Shown here in pieces: positions 45,492 through 54,470 of a stretch of 64,000 bases of DNA. Location of the stretch: contig NZ_AULM01000006.1 in the NCBI RefSeq assembly GCF_000422285.1, forward strand, positions 62,001 through 126,000. Direction: 5' to 3'. The translations under genes were made by a program, and so were the position numbers. The notes beneath the pieces were generated by a model. It was not told the origin of the DNA and made no database searches. It worked only from the letters and a program-made list of their open reading frames with translations. Source of the stretch: Desulfatiglans anilini DSM 4660 (GTDB lineage: Bacteria > Desulfobacterota > DSM-4660 > Desulfatiglandales > Desulfatiglandaceae). The stretch's first letter is position 1. Each line of letters begins with the position of its first letter.

Positions 45492-46373
45492 TCATCCCTC
45501 AAACAAGCTGAGAAAGGCCTTGGTGGCTGGATTGAGCTCGATTCCCTTGGCGAAGATCATGTCCGTCTGGACGTGGATGGGACCCTCGGCCAGATTGATG
45601 GGCTTGAGGAGCCCCAACTGGGTTTCCAGGCGGATGTCGGGCTTGTACATGATGGTGACCCCCCGTCCCTGAATGACATACTGTTTGATGAACTCGAGGC
45701 TTTCCGCCTCGAGCAGCACCGACGGTTTGATGCCGTAGGCGTCGAGGAACGAAAGGATGGCGTAGCGCGAGCCCGAACCTTCCTCGCGGATGATGATGGG
45801 CTCCGTGGCGAGGTCGCTCATCTGCACCGTCTGCATCCTGGCGAAGCGATGAGTGGTGGGGGCCACCAGGCAGAATTCCTCCTTGGAATAGGGCACGACG
45901 CTCAGCCTGCTCCGGAACGGGATTCGGGCGATGATCCCGACGTTAAATTCGTGCGCGATGACGCCCTCCGCAATGCTGGTGGAGCTGGCTTCCTTCAGGT
46001 AGACCTTGATGCCTGGATGCCGTTCCTGGAAACGGGACAGGATCTGGGGCATGAGGTGCCTGGCAAAACTCCGGGTCGTGCCGATGACGAGCGATCCCTG
46101 AGAGAGTTCGGCGCGGCCCTTGATGACATACTCCATTTCCTCCACGATCTCGAAGATGCGCTCGGCGTAGCCGAAAAGGACCCGTCCGGTCTCGGTCAGT
46201 TCGAGCGCCTTGCCGTATCGGGTGAAGAGCTTCATGTCCAGGTCTTCTTCGAGGGCCTTGATCTGCATCGTCACCGCCGGCTGGCTCACGTAAAGGGCCT
46301 CGGCCGCCTTGGTGATGCTCTTTTCACGGGTGGCAAGGAAAAAGGCCCGGAGCTGGTTCAGATTGACGCGCAT
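45492..46373 (-). CDS. LysR-family transcriptional regulator
   Basis: The 293-aa protein has an N-terminal winged HTH (LNQLRAFFLATREKS, AAEALYVSQPAVTMQIKALEEDL, KLFTRYGKALELTETG) and a C-terminal substrate-binding domain resembling the CbbR/CysB-like group. It is divergent from the ETF:quinone oxidoreductase gene across 154 bp containing a T-N11-A palindrome and overlapping promoters, and upstream of the two-repeat protein gene. It probably controls one or both neighbours. The inducer is unknown. Confidence 0.92.
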   Translation of the reverse strand: MRVNLNQLRAFFLATREKSITKAAEALYVSQPAVTMQIKALEEDLDMKLFTRYGKALELTETGRVLFGYAERIFEIVEEMEYVIKGRAELSQGSLVIGTTRSFARHLMPQILSRFQERHPGIKVYLKEASSTSIAEGVIAHEFNVGIIARIPFRSRLSVVPYSKEEFCLVAPTTHRFARMQTVQMSDLATEPIIIREEGSGSRYAILSFLDAYGIKPSVLLEAESLEFIKQYVIQGRGVTIMYKPDIRLETQLGLLKPINLAEGPIHVQTDMIFAKGIELNPATKAFLSLFEG

Positions 46374-46410
46374 CAACCCCCCAAATTTCTATAAAAAGTT
46401 CTTTTTGAAT

Positions 46411-46425
46411 ATAAGAAAAACTTAT
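46411..46425. promoter_or_regulatory. LysR-type T-N11-A operator candidate
   Basis: ATAAG, five A, CTTAT is a perfect 15-bp inverted repeat of the T-N11-A form bound by LysR proteins. It lies 38 bp from the lysR start and covers the predicted lysR transcription start, consistent with autoregulation. Confidence 0.55.
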
Positions 46426-46428
46426 AAC

Positions 46429-46458
46429 ACTATAAAAACAATTGCTTTGACAAGTCAA
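46429..46458 (-). promoter_or_regulatory. Candidate lysR promoter
   Basis: On the minus strand TTGACT (46458-46453), an 18-bp spacer and TATAGT (46434-46429) match consensus at 5/6 each. The -35 shares the palindrome TTGACAAGTCAA with the candidate promoter on the other strand. Confidence 0.5.
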
Positions 46459-46476
46459 TAGAAAAACAAGGAATAT
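46447..46476 (+). promoter_or_regulatory. Candidate promoter of the ETF:quinone oxidoreductase operon
   Basis: TTGACA (46447-46452) is an exact -35. An 18-bp spacer leads to GAATAT (46471-46476), a poor -10 (3/6), as expected for an activator-dependent promoter. The -35 overlaps that of lysR on the opposite strand. Confidence 0.35.
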
Positions 46477-46527
46477 TTTCTCAAACAGGCGCTTTTGTGC
46501 GGCAACCCCAAGAGAGGAGAGGGCTTC

Positions 46528-48480
46528 ATGACACCGCAGCGGATGATGTTCTGGCAGATCGACCTGGTCTGGCTGTTTTACCTCCTGGCGGCCCTGGCAA
46601 CGGCCCTTTTCCTGGCAGGGATGGCAGCCCATGTGCTCGTCTGGAAGAAGAACGCCGGGTCGCTGAAGGTCCCCTTCTCCAAAGAGGCGCTCGAGCGGAT
46701 GGTCCTGGACAGCTTCCTGGGGCGGCGCATCCTGCATGGGGAGCCGGCCGCCGGCCTCATGCATCTCCTGATCTTCTGGGGCTTTCTCTCCCTTTTCATC
46801 GGCACCACGGTGCTCGCCGTGCATCATTACATCGTAGCCTTTCTGACGGGTACGACCTATCTGATTTTTTCGGTGGCGATGGAGATCGCGGGCCTCATGC
46901 TGCTGGCCGGGCTCCTCTGGGCGCTCGTCCGCCGCTATGTCCAGCGGGTTCCGCGGCTCGAACGGCGGCTGGAGGATGCCATCGTGCCCTTGTGGCTCCT
47001 GGTGGTGGGTCTTTCCGGATTTCTGCTGGAGGGGCTGCGCCTCTCCTACGAGCAGCCGGCCTGGGGGGGATGGTCCTTCGCGGGCGGGTGGGCCGGGGCG
47101 CTCTTTTCGGCTTCGGCCTCCGAAGCCGCCTATCCGGCGGTCTGGTGGGGCCATACGCTCCTGAGCCTCTCCCTCATCGCGGTGATCCCCTTCACGAAGC
47201 TCTTCCACGTCCTCGGCGCACCGGCGGCCGTCTACTTCGAAGGGATCAAGGAACCGGCCGCCCTGGATATCGAGGAGGCCGGCCAGTTCGATCTCGGGGA
47301 CACGGTCTTCTTCGACGCCTGCATGCGCTGCGGCCGGTGCGTCGCGGTCTGCCCCTCCGCGGGCGCCAAGGAACCTTTCGCCCCCCGCGATTTCATCCAA
47401 GCCATGCGGCGCTCCCTGTGGCAGACCCACTCCTCCTTCGGGGATGTCCGCTTCCTGAGCCGCGCGGAGAAAAGCGATGTCGATCAGAACTTCTGGTACT
47501 GCACCACCTGCCGCGCCTGCCTGGAGGTCTGTCCGATCTACGGGGCCTCTTTCGAGGCGGTGACGAGAAAGCGGGTGCTCGCCGTGGAGGAGGGCACGCA
47601 GGTGCCGAAGCTCCTGAACCAGACCCTCGAGAAGCTGGCGAAGTACGACAACCCGTGGGAGTCTTCCAAGGGCCAGCGCGACGCCTGGGCGAAGGACCTC
47701 AACCCGCCTGATCTCACGAAAAGAGGGGTGGAGGCGGACCTGTGCTACTTCGTGGGGTGCACCACCTCCTTTGACGACACGGCCCGGGGGATCGCCCGTT
47801 CGTTGACGAAGATCCTCCAGACGACGGGGGCCTCCTTCGGCATTCTGGGCAAGAAGGAGCCATGCTGCGGGGACATCGCCCGGCGCGTGGGCGAGTTGGG
47901 ACTTTTCCAGGAGCAGCAGGAAAAGTGCCTCGAACTCTTCGACCGCTACGGCATCACGGAGGTCGTAACCTCTTCGCCCCACTGTTTTCACACCTTCCGC
48001 AACGATTACCCCGACGCCCCCTTCAGGGCCCGGCACTATACCCTCCTGCTGCGCGAGATGCTGGAGCAGGGACAACTCCGGTTCCGGGAGCAGCCGAAGA
48101 CGACGGTCACCTACCACGACCCCTGCTATCTGGGCCGATACAACCGCATCTTCGATGAACCGCGCGAGGTGATCCGGGCGATTCCCGGGCTCAGCCTGGT
48201 GGAGATGGCGCACCACCGCGAAGACAGTCTTTGCTGCGGCGGCGGCGGCGGACGGATGTGGCAGGATCTGACCGGGGAGGTCAAGATGAGCGAGATCCGG
48301 ATCAGGGAGGCCGAGGCCACCGGGGCGAAGATCCTGGTGACGGCGTGTCCGCTGTGCCGGATCATGCTGGAAGATGCCCGCAAGGCGGCGGGGCTGAACG
48401 AGACGCTCCAGGTCATGGACCTGAACGAACTTGTGCTGCAGGCATTGGAAGGGGTCGATGCCGAAGCGCCCGGCGCCTGA
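46528..48480 (+). CDS. Membrane FeS oxidoreductase, ETF:(mena)quinone oxidoreductase type
   Basis: The 650-aa protein has a NarI-like N-terminal membrane domain with about five helices (residues about 9-230), including His residues that could bind heme b. Two [4Fe-4S] motifs follow (CMRCGRCVAVCP and CTTCRACLEVCP), then two HdrD-type CCG domains (PCCGDIA, HDPCYLGR with LCCGGGGG, and CPLC). This architecture, next to etfAB, is that of the membrane ETF:menaquinone oxidoreductases of anaerobic aromatic and fatty-acid degraders. It would pass electrons from reduced ETF into the quinone pool. The GAGGAG site lies 8-10 nt before the ATG. Confidence 0.88.
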   Translation: MTPQRMMFWQIDLVWLFYLLAALATALFLAGMAAHVLVWKKNAGSLKVPFSKEALERMVLDSFLGRRILHGEPAAGLMHLLIFWGFLSLFIGTTVLAVHHYIVAFLTGTTYLIFSVAMEIAGLMLLAGLLWALVRRYVQRVPRLERRLEDAIVPLWLLVVGLSGFLLEGLRLSYEQPAWGGWSFAGGWAGALFSASASEAAYPAVWWGHTLLSLSLIAVIPFTKLFHVLGAPAAVYFEGIKEPAALDIEEAGQFDLGDTVFFDACMRCGRCVAVCPSAGAKEPFAPRDFIQAMRRSLWQTHSSFGDVRFLSRAEKSDVDQNFWYCTTCRACLEVCPIYGASFEAVTRKRVLAVEEGTQVPKLLNQTLEKLAKYDNPWESSKGQRDAWAKDLNPPDLTKRGVEADLCYFVGCTTSFDDTARGIARSLTKILQTTGASFGILGKKEPCCGDIARRVGELGLFQEQQEKCLELFDRYGITEVVTSSPHCFHTFRNDYPDAPFRARHYTLLLREMLEQGQLRFREQPKTTVTYHDPCYLGRYNRIFDEPREVIRAIPGLSLVEMAHHREDSLCCGGGGGRMWQDLTGEVKMSEIRIREAEATGAKILVTACPLCRIMLEDARKAAGLNETLQVMDLNELVLQALEGVDAEAPGA

Positions 48481-48515
48481 GATAAGCCGAACCTTTTTGC
48501 AAGAGGAGGATCCAC

Positions 48516-49502
48516 ATGGATGATGTCCTGATTCTGGGAGACATGAAAGAGGGTTCACTGGACACACGGACCCTGGAACTGGTGGGGGTCGGCCGGCGGC
48601 TGGCCAAGGAACGGGGCGGCGATCTCTGCGTCCTCATCCTGGGGGATGCGCCTGGGGGCGGCGCTGCTGAAGCGGCCTCCTACGGCCCGGCGAAGGTGTA
48701 CAGCGTGGCGCACCCGCTGCTGAAAGGCTTCCAGCCGGAGTTCTGGCTGAAGGCCCTGGAGCAGGTCTGCGCACAGGTCAAGCCCGGGGTCTTTCTGATG
48801 AGCCACTCCTACAAGGGGATGGAGCTCGGGCCGCGGCTCGCCTGCCGCCTGGGAGCGCGGCTGACGACGGACTGCATCGACCTGGCCGTCGACCCGCAGG
48901 ACGGGCTGCTGTTGCGGACCAAGCCGGTCTCGGGCGGAAATGCCATATCGGTCTTCAAGTGCCCCGGCGAGCCGCAGATGGCGACGGTGCGGGGAAAGGT
49001 GTTCGAACCGGCCGCGGCGGGCGAGGCCAAAGGCGAGATCGTCGAGATCGCGGTGGAGCTCGACGCCTCCATGGCCAGGGTCGCCTCCCTCGAGGTGGTC
49101 AAGGAGGAGGTCGTCGCCCTCGACAAGGCGGACGTGGTCGTGGCCGGGGGCGCGGGCCTGGGCGAAGAGGACGGGTTCGAGGCCCTCGAGGATCTGCGCA
49201 AGGCCCTGAGCAAGTCCTTCGGCAACGTGATGATCGGGTGCAGCCGGGTGGCGGTGGACAAGGGGTGGATCTCCTCGGATCACCAGGTGGGTCTGACCGG
49301 GACGATGATCTCTCCGGACATCTACGTGGCGGTGGGCATCTCGGGGGCGATCCAGCACCTGGTCGGCATGGTGCACTCGAAGAAGATCATCGCGATCAAC
49401 ACGGATGCCGGCTGCAACATGTTCAAGGTGGCCGACTACGGCGTGGTCGAGGATTTCGAAAAGATCATTCCTGCGCTGGTCGAGAAATTGGAGGAACTGT
49501 GA
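48516..49502 (+). CDS. etfA: Electron transfer flavoprotein alpha subunit
   Basis: The 328-aa protein carries the ETF-alpha C-terminal FAD-binding signature: SPDIYVAVGISGAIQHLVGM and INTDAGCNMFKVADYGVVED. The N-terminal half is the usual nucleotide-binding fold. It takes electrons from a dehydrogenase and hands them to the membrane oxidoreductase encoded 35 bp upstream. The stop overlaps the etfB start as TGATG. No acyl-CoA dehydrogenase gene lies in the window. Confidence 0.95.
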   Translation: MDDVLILGDMKEGSLDTRTLELVGVGRRLAKERGGDLCVLILGDAPGGGAAEAASYGPAKVYSVAHPLLKGFQPEFWLKALEQVCAQVKPGVFLMSHSYKGMELGPRLACRLGARLTTDCIDLAVDPQDGLLLRTKPVSGGNAISVFKCPGEPQMATVRGKVFEPAAAGEAKGEIVEIAVELDASMARVASLEVVKEEVVALDKADVVVAGGAGLGEEDGFEALEDLRKALSKSFGNVMIGCSRVAVDKGWISSDHQVGLTGTMISPDIYVAVGISGAIQHLVGMVHSKKIIAINTDAGCNMFKVADYGVVEDFEKIIPALVEKLEEL

Positions 49503-50296
49503 TGAAAGAGATGCGAATCATCGTCTGCGCGAAGCAAATACCCGATCCCGAAGCGCCCCTGTCGGATGTGCGGGTGGATGCGGCGAACAAGGAAGTGATC
49601 GTCGATGCGCCCCAGGTGATCAGCCCGTTCGACGAGAATGCGCTGGAGGCGGCCCTGCGGATCACGGAGGACCTGGGCGGGACCATCACCGTCCTGAGCC
49701 TCGGGAAGAAGGTGTCGGACACGGTGCTCCGGAAGGCCCTGGCGGCCGGCGCCGACGAACTGATCCTGCTCCAGGACGACGCCTTCGACAAGCTCGACAG
49801 TTATTCCGTGGCCCAGGCCCTGGCCGATGCGATCCGGAAGATCGGGGACTACGACCTGATCCTGACCGGTCGGCAGGCCGGGGATTGGGATTCGGGGCAG
49901 GTGGGCCTGCTGCTGGGGGAGATCCTGGGGATTCCGAGCGTCAGCCTCGCCCGTGAGATCAGCGTCGAAGACGGCAGCGTGGTGGTCAAGAAGAGCACGC
50001 CCGAGGGCTACGAACGGGTGAAGGCCGCCCTGCCGGCACTCGTCACCGTCAGCAACGAGGTGGGCGAGCTCCGGTACATCTCGAGGACGCGGATGCTGAA
50101 GATGCTCAAGGGCGCGGGTTCCATCCCGTCCTGGGGCGCTCAGGACCTGGGGACGGCCCCGGATGCCCTGAAGAAGATGTCCATTGTCGAACTGTCTTCT
50201 CCGCCGGATATGCGAAGAGACTGCCAGTTTCTGGAGGGGGCGACCCCGGATGAGGTGGCGGGCAAACTGGCGGCCGTCTTCAAATCTCTGCAATAA
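49502..50296 (+). CDS. etfB: Electron transfer flavoprotein beta subunit
   Basis: The 264-aa protein starts at MKEMRIIVCAKQIPDPEAP, with GGAGG 7 nt upstream and a 1-bp overlap with etfA; a longer frame upstream is antisense-like noise inside etfA. The ETF-beta signature is present (VISPFDENALEAAL, ILTGRQAGDWDSGQVG, YERVKAALPALVTVSNE). It forms the heterodimer with EtfA. Confidence 0.95.
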   Translation: MKEMRIIVCAKQIPDPEAPLSDVRVDAANKEVIVDAPQVISPFDENALEAALRITEDLGGTITVLSLGKKVSDTVLRKALAAGADELILLQDDAFDKLDSYSVAQALADAIRKIGDYDLILTGRQAGDWDSGQVGLLLGEILGIPSVSLAREISVEDGSVVVKKSTPEGYERVKAALPALVTVSNEVGELRYISRTRMLKMLKGAGSIPSWGAQDLGTAPDALKKMSIVELSSPPDMRRDCQFLEGATPDEVAGKLAAVFKSLQ

Positions 50297-50364
50297 GGTT
50301 TTCAAAACCGGGTGATAGCGGAAACGGTTTCAATCATCATCAATAGGAACAGGAGGTAGTTGAA

Positions 50365-52008
50365 ATGGCGGATAAATCTTACGATGCAGTGGTTATTGGC
50401 GGTGGACATCACGGGACGACCATTGCCCCCTATCTGGCCAAGGCCGGTCTGAAGGTCGGGGTTTTCGAGCGGCTGGACCACCTCGGCGGCGGCGCGGTGT
50501 CGTTCGACGACTCCCCGGCGCCCGGGTTCCGCGGGAACTTCTGTGCGCATTTCACGCGCTACTACGGCCATCCCGCCTACAAGGAATTCAACCTCCGGGC
50601 GGAGGGGCTGGAGTACGTCTTTCCGGATACCAACGAGGCCATCATCTTCGATGACGGCACTTCCTATGTCAGCTACGCCGCGTTCCCGGTCGTGAACCCG
50701 GAAACCGGCGAGACGAAGTTCAGCGAAGAAAACTTCAAGAAGACCTATGAGCAGATCAAGCGGTTTTCCAAGGCGGACGCGGAGGCCTATCTGGATGTCA
50801 CGGCGAAGTACCGGGATTACGTCCGTCCGGCCTTCCATCGGCAGCGCTACTCCGTGCCGACCCCCTGGGGAGTGCCGGACCCGGTGGAGGAGCTGATGTC
50901 CAACCCGAAGAGCGGGCTCGACCCCTCCATGCAGTTCATGACGGCGAAAGAGGTCGCCCACTACTTCTTCGAGAGCCCTGAGCTGCGGATCCTCACCCTG
51001 CGGGGCTTCCTGACCTCCTGCGGCATCTATCCGGACGACGTGCCGGGTCTGGCCTTCCTCTACGCCACGCTGCACCTCGTGCTCGGCTGGGAGACGGCGG
51101 CCATCGCCAAGGGCGGCACCCAGTCCATCACCGATGCGCTGGTTTCGGCCGGCAAGAAGATGGGGGTCGAGTACCACATCAATTCCGAGGTGGCCAAGGT
51201 CCTCATCGAGGATGGCAAGGCCAAGGGGATCAAGCTCTTGGACGGGACGGAGATCGAGGCCAAGCAGATGGTGGTCTCGGACAATGCCAGCCCGCAGCTC
51301 TTCCTGCGCCTCATCGGCGAGGACAAACTCAACACGTATCAGAAGCGCAAGGTCGACACCTACTTCTTCGACCGCGCCCAGCTGTTCTGGGGACCCGTGG
51401 GGGTGCACGAACTGCCGCAGTACAAGGCCGCGAAGGACAACCCGGATGTGAACATCACGCCGCGGACCTACTGGGCCCCGAAGGACCTCGGGTTTATGGA
51501 AGACAAGTACATGCACGAGATTTTCCTCCTGGGTATGCCGTCCAAGATCTTCTGCCTGACGGCGCCGGACAGCATCTGGGACCCGACGCGCGCGCCGGAG
51601 GGAAAGCACAGCATCCACGTGGAGGAGTTCACCGCCCCCGCCCGCCTCTTCTCGCGGAAGGAATGGCGCCAGCTCCACGACGAGTTCATGGATGCGATGA
51701 TCGAACAATGGCAGAAATACGCCCCCAATATGACCAAGGACAACTTCATCGGGGAGCGCGTGGCTACGCCGATCGACATCCAGGACACGCACCTCGATAT
51801 GCGTGAGGGCGGCTGGTGCGAAGGCAACCAGGGCGGCAGCCAGAGCGGGCGCTTCAGGGGTCTGCCGGGCGGTTACAAGACGTTCGTGAAGAACCTGTAC
51901 ATGTGCTCCTCGGGCGTTCCCGGGGGCGCAGGGATCGGGCGCGGTTCGAGTTACGCCTGCTACAACGTGATCGCGGATGAGCACGGGCTCCGCAAGCCGA
52001 CTTACTGA
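50365..52008 (+). CDS. CrtI/phytoene-desaturase-like FAD-dependent oxidoreductase
   Basis: The 547-aa protein has an N-terminal FAD-binding motif VVIGGGHHGTTIAPYLAKAG, with the fingerprint altered to GGGHHG and ERLDHLGG at the end of beta-2. A C-terminal flavin-binding segment CSSGVPGGAGIGRGSSY follows. The overall length fits the phytoene desaturase/NAD(P)-FAD oxidoreductase superfamily. It is soluble, without a signal peptide. The RBS AGGAGG lies 8 nt before the ATG and the gene follows etfB by 68 bp, so this flavoprotein is a candidate electron donor to ETF. Substrate unknown; it is unlikely to make carotenoids, since no other carotenoid genes are present. Confidence 0.85.
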   Translation: MADKSYDAVVIGGGHHGTTIAPYLAKAGLKVGVFERLDHLGGGAVSFDDSPAPGFRGNFCAHFTRYYGHPAYKEFNLRAEGLEYVFPDTNEAIIFDDGTSYVSYAAFPVVNPETGETKFSEENFKKTYEQIKRFSKADAEAYLDVTAKYRDYVRPAFHRQRYSVPTPWGVPDPVEELMSNPKSGLDPSMQFMTAKEVAHYFFESPELRILTLRGFLTSCGIYPDDVPGLAFLYATLHLVLGWETAAIAKGGTQSITDALVSAGKKMGVEYHINSEVAKVLIEDGKAKGIKLLDGTEIEAKQMVVSDNASPQLFLRLIGEDKLNTYQKRKVDTYFFDRAQLFWGPVGVHELPQYKAAKDNPDVNITPRTYWAPKDLGFMEDKYMHEIFLLGMPSKIFCLTAPDSIWDPTRAPEGKHSIHVEEFTAPARLFSRKEWRQLHDEFMDAMIEQWQKYAPNMTKDNFIGERVATPIDIQDTHLDMREGGWCEGNQGGSQSGRFRGLPGGYKTFVKNLYMCSSGVPGGAGIGRGSSYACYNVIADEHGLRKPTY

Positions 52009-52042
52009 TCGGGTCGGTCTTCCCCCTCCGGCCTGTATTCAA

Positions 52043-52081
52043 CCCGGCACGAAGGAGAAGAAACCCTCCCTTCGTGCCGGG
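52043..52081 (+). terminator. Perfect 13-bp stem-loop after the flavoprotein gene
   Basis: CCCGGCACGAAGG pairs perfectly with CCTTCGTGCCGGG across a 13-nt loop, 35 bp after the stop codon. No T-run follows, so it is a likely transcript end or processing structure rather than a classical intrinsic terminator. Confidence 0.5.
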
Positions 52082-52289
52082 GAAACAGGGACGGAATGAG
52101 GCATTTTCGGCATTCTTTGTCCGAAGGGGCCGGGTGAGGCGGGTCCGGTTGCGTGCCGGGGATCGATTCGATGCCGGCCAGGTCTTCGATTCGGGGATAG
52201 AAAAGCTTGCGTTTTCCAACTGGTTCGGCGGCAAGGCGAACGGCCTTCCCTGCCGGCATGCAACGGATGCAGCAATGAGGAGCGTGGCC

Positions 52290-53054
52290 ATGCGTTTGAA
52301 GGACAGGGTGGCTGTGGTGACCGGCGGGGCCCGGGGGTTGGGAAGGGCGTTTGCGCTGCGGCTGGCGCAGGAAGGCGCGCGGATCATGGTCATGAATATT
52401 GTGCTGAGAGACAAGGACCGCGAGGATATGCAGGAGACCGTCCGGTTGATCGAAGAGCTGGGCGGCGAGGCCCGGTCCTTTGCGGGGGACGTGACGAGCG
52501 AGGCGGACACGAAGGCCATGGCGGAGGCCACGGTCGCGGCGTTCGGGCGGATCGACATCCTGATCAACAACGCCGCGATCTACGACGGACTGGTGCGCAA
52601 GCCCTTTGACGAGATCGACCTCGGCGAGTGGGACCGCGTGATGGGGGTCAACGTCAAGGGGGCCTTCCTGGCCGTCCGGGCGGTTTTCCCCGTCATGAAG
52701 GCGCAACAATCCGGGAAGATTGTCAATCTCTGCTCCGAAACGGCCTTTACGGGGTCCCACGGGTTTGTCCACTACGTCTCGTCGAAGGGTGGTATACTGG
52801 CATTGACCCGCGCTCTGGCGATCGAGCTCGGGCCGTACAATATCTGCATCAACGCCGTCGCCCCTGGATTCACGGATACGGAGGCCAGCCGTTCCCTGGC
52901 GGATGTGACCCGCTACGACACCACCAAGACGCCGCTCAAACGGTTGGGCACGCCCGAGGATATCACCGGGGCAGCCCTCTTCCTGGCTTCCGCGGAGAGT
53001 GATTTCATCACCGGCCAGACATTGGTCGTGGATGGGGGCCGCTATATGCACTGA
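52290..53054 (+). CDS. Short-chain dehydrogenase/reductase
   Basis: The 254-aa protein starts at MRLKDRVAVV, with GAGGAG 7 nt upstream. Classical SDR motifs are present: TGGARGLG cofactor loop, NNAA, catalytic Ser in CSETAF, and YVSSK (Tyr-x3-Lys) 13 residues later. The closing GQTLVVDGG is typical. It oxidises an alcohol or reduces a ketone with NAD(P). The Asp/Arg discrimination site is not clear enough to choose NAD or NADP. The 281-bp gap before it contains the stem-loop and no convincing gene, so it may have its own promoter. Confidence 0.9.
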   Translation: MRLKDRVAVVTGGARGLGRAFALRLAQEGARIMVMNIVLRDKDREDMQETVRLIEELGGEARSFAGDVTSEADTKAMAEATVAAFGRIDILINNAAIYDGLVRKPFDEIDLGEWDRVMGVNVKGAFLAVRAVFPVMKAQQSGKIVNLCSETAFTGSHGFVHYVSSKGGILALTRALAIELGPYNICINAVAPGFTDTEASRSLADVTRYDTTKTPLKRLGTPEDITGAALFLASAESDFITGQTLVVDGGRYMH

Positions 53055-53277
53055 GCCCGCAGCGCGACCCGATCGCGGTCCGTCGAGGCCGCGGGCGCCC
53101 GGTGCGGACCAACCGAAACGCGTCACTGAAGCCACTTTTTTCCCTCTATTTCTCTGAAACCAACAGCTGTTTGCGAATAACCATTCCGGGTGCAGGAGTC
53201 AGTCCCTTCCCGGAGTGCTTCGGCTGTTCGATGTCACAACGACGGATATACGCTTACATTCGCGACAGGAGTCCGGG

Positions 53278-54426
53278 ATGGAGATCGTCGAACCTCTGGA
53301 AGAAGCCATCGATATGATCCAGGAGGCCGGGGGCGAGGCCTTCAAACTGTGTTTTCAATGCGGTTTGTGTTCGGCGAGCTGTCCCTGGAACCTGGTGCGG
53401 ACCTTCCTGCCGCACCGGATGATCTGCGAATCGCGCTTTGGGCTGGTCGACCTCGAATACGAGGCGTGGTGGCGGTGCACGACTTGCAACCTGTGTGTGA
53501 GCCGTTGCCCGCGGGGTGTGGCGATCACCGATGTCCTCGGCGCGGTGCGGAAAATCCTGCTCGATTTCGAATACCGCATGGCGCCGGCCAGCCTCCGGAG
53601 CGCCATGGGGGGCCTCGGCGGCGAGGGGAATCCTTGGGGCGGGAAGCGCGAAGACCGGTCCAAGTGGGCGGAGGGCACCGGGGTCGAGATGTTCAAGGCG
53701 GAGCACGAGGCCGTGTATGCGCCCTGCTGCGCACCGGCCTACGACACCCGCCTGTGGGGGGTGGCCAGGGCGACGAGCCGGCTCCTGCAGCAGGCCGGGG
53801 TGTCGTTCGGCATCCTCGGGAACCGGGAGAGCTGCTGCGGCGAAAGCGTGCGCAAGGCCGGAAACCATGAGCTTTTCGAAACCCTTGCGGAGAAGAACAT
53901 CGCGCTCTTCCACGAGTCGGGCGTGAAGACCATCATCGCGACATCGCCCCATTGCTTCACGACCTTCAAACAGGACTATCCCAAGCTTGGCGGGGAGGTG
54001 CAGGTCCTGCACGTGACCGAGGTCCTCGCACGGCTGATTTCGGAGGGCCGGATCCGCTTCGGAGGCGAGCTGCGTAAAAAGGCCGTTTACCATGACCCCT
54101 GCTACCTCGGGAGGCACAACGGGATCTACGATGCGCCGCGGGCGGTCCTTGCGGCCATCCCCGGACTCGAGTGGACGGATGAGCTGAACAGCCGCGAGAA
54201 CAGCCTCTGCTGCGGGGGCGGCGGTGGACGAATCTGGATGGAGACCCCGAAAGGGGAGCGTTTTTCCGATATCCTGGTGGCCCAGGCGATCGAACAGGGG
54301 GCCGATGTCCTTGTGACGGCCTGCCCTTACTGCATCCTCAATTTCAAGGACAGCGTCGTGACGGGCGGGTTGGAAGACCGGCTCGAAGTCATGGATATCT
54401 CGGAGATCGTCGCCATGGCCCTGTAG
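53278..54426 (+). CDS. HdrD-like FeS protein (BamD-like)
   Basis: The 382-aa protein has two N-terminal [4Fe-4S] motifs (C25, C28, C31, C35 and C67, C70, C73, C77) and two CCG domains (PCCAPAYDT with SCCGE; HDPCYLGRHN with LCCGGGGG and CPYC). It lacks the membrane domain of its relative at 46528-48480. AGGAG lies 6 nt before the ATG. With the HdrA-like, AOR-like and ferredoxin-like genes that follow, it fits the BamD position of the class II benzoyl-CoA reductase complex, where such subunits relay or bifurcate electrons. Confidence 0.82.
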   Translation: MEIVEPLEEAIDMIQEAGGEAFKLCFQCGLCSASCPWNLVRTFLPHRMICESRFGLVDLEYEAWWRCTTCNLCVSRCPRGVAITDVLGAVRKILLDFEYRMAPASLRSAMGGLGGEGNPWGGKREDRSKWAEGTGVEMFKAEHEAVYAPCCAPAYDTRLWGVARATSRLLQQAGVSFGILGNRESCCGESVRKAGNHELFETLAEKNIALFHESGVKTIIATSPHCFTTFKQDYPKLGGEVQVLHVTEVLARLISEGRIRFGGELRKKAVYHDPCYLGRHNGIYDAPRAVLAAIPGLEWTDELNSRENSLCCGGGGGRIWMETPKGERFSDILVAQAIEQGADVLVTACPYCILNFKDSVVTGGLEDRLEVMDISEIVAMAL

Positions 54427-54470
54427 ATTGCAGGGAAAGGACGCCTCAATAGGCCAGTGGGGATAAACGA

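Noticed and set aside
48959..49501. N-terminal extension of EtfB inside etfA
   Set aside because: Gly/Arg-rich shadow sequence; EtfB begins naturally at 49502 with GGAGG and a 1-bp overlap.
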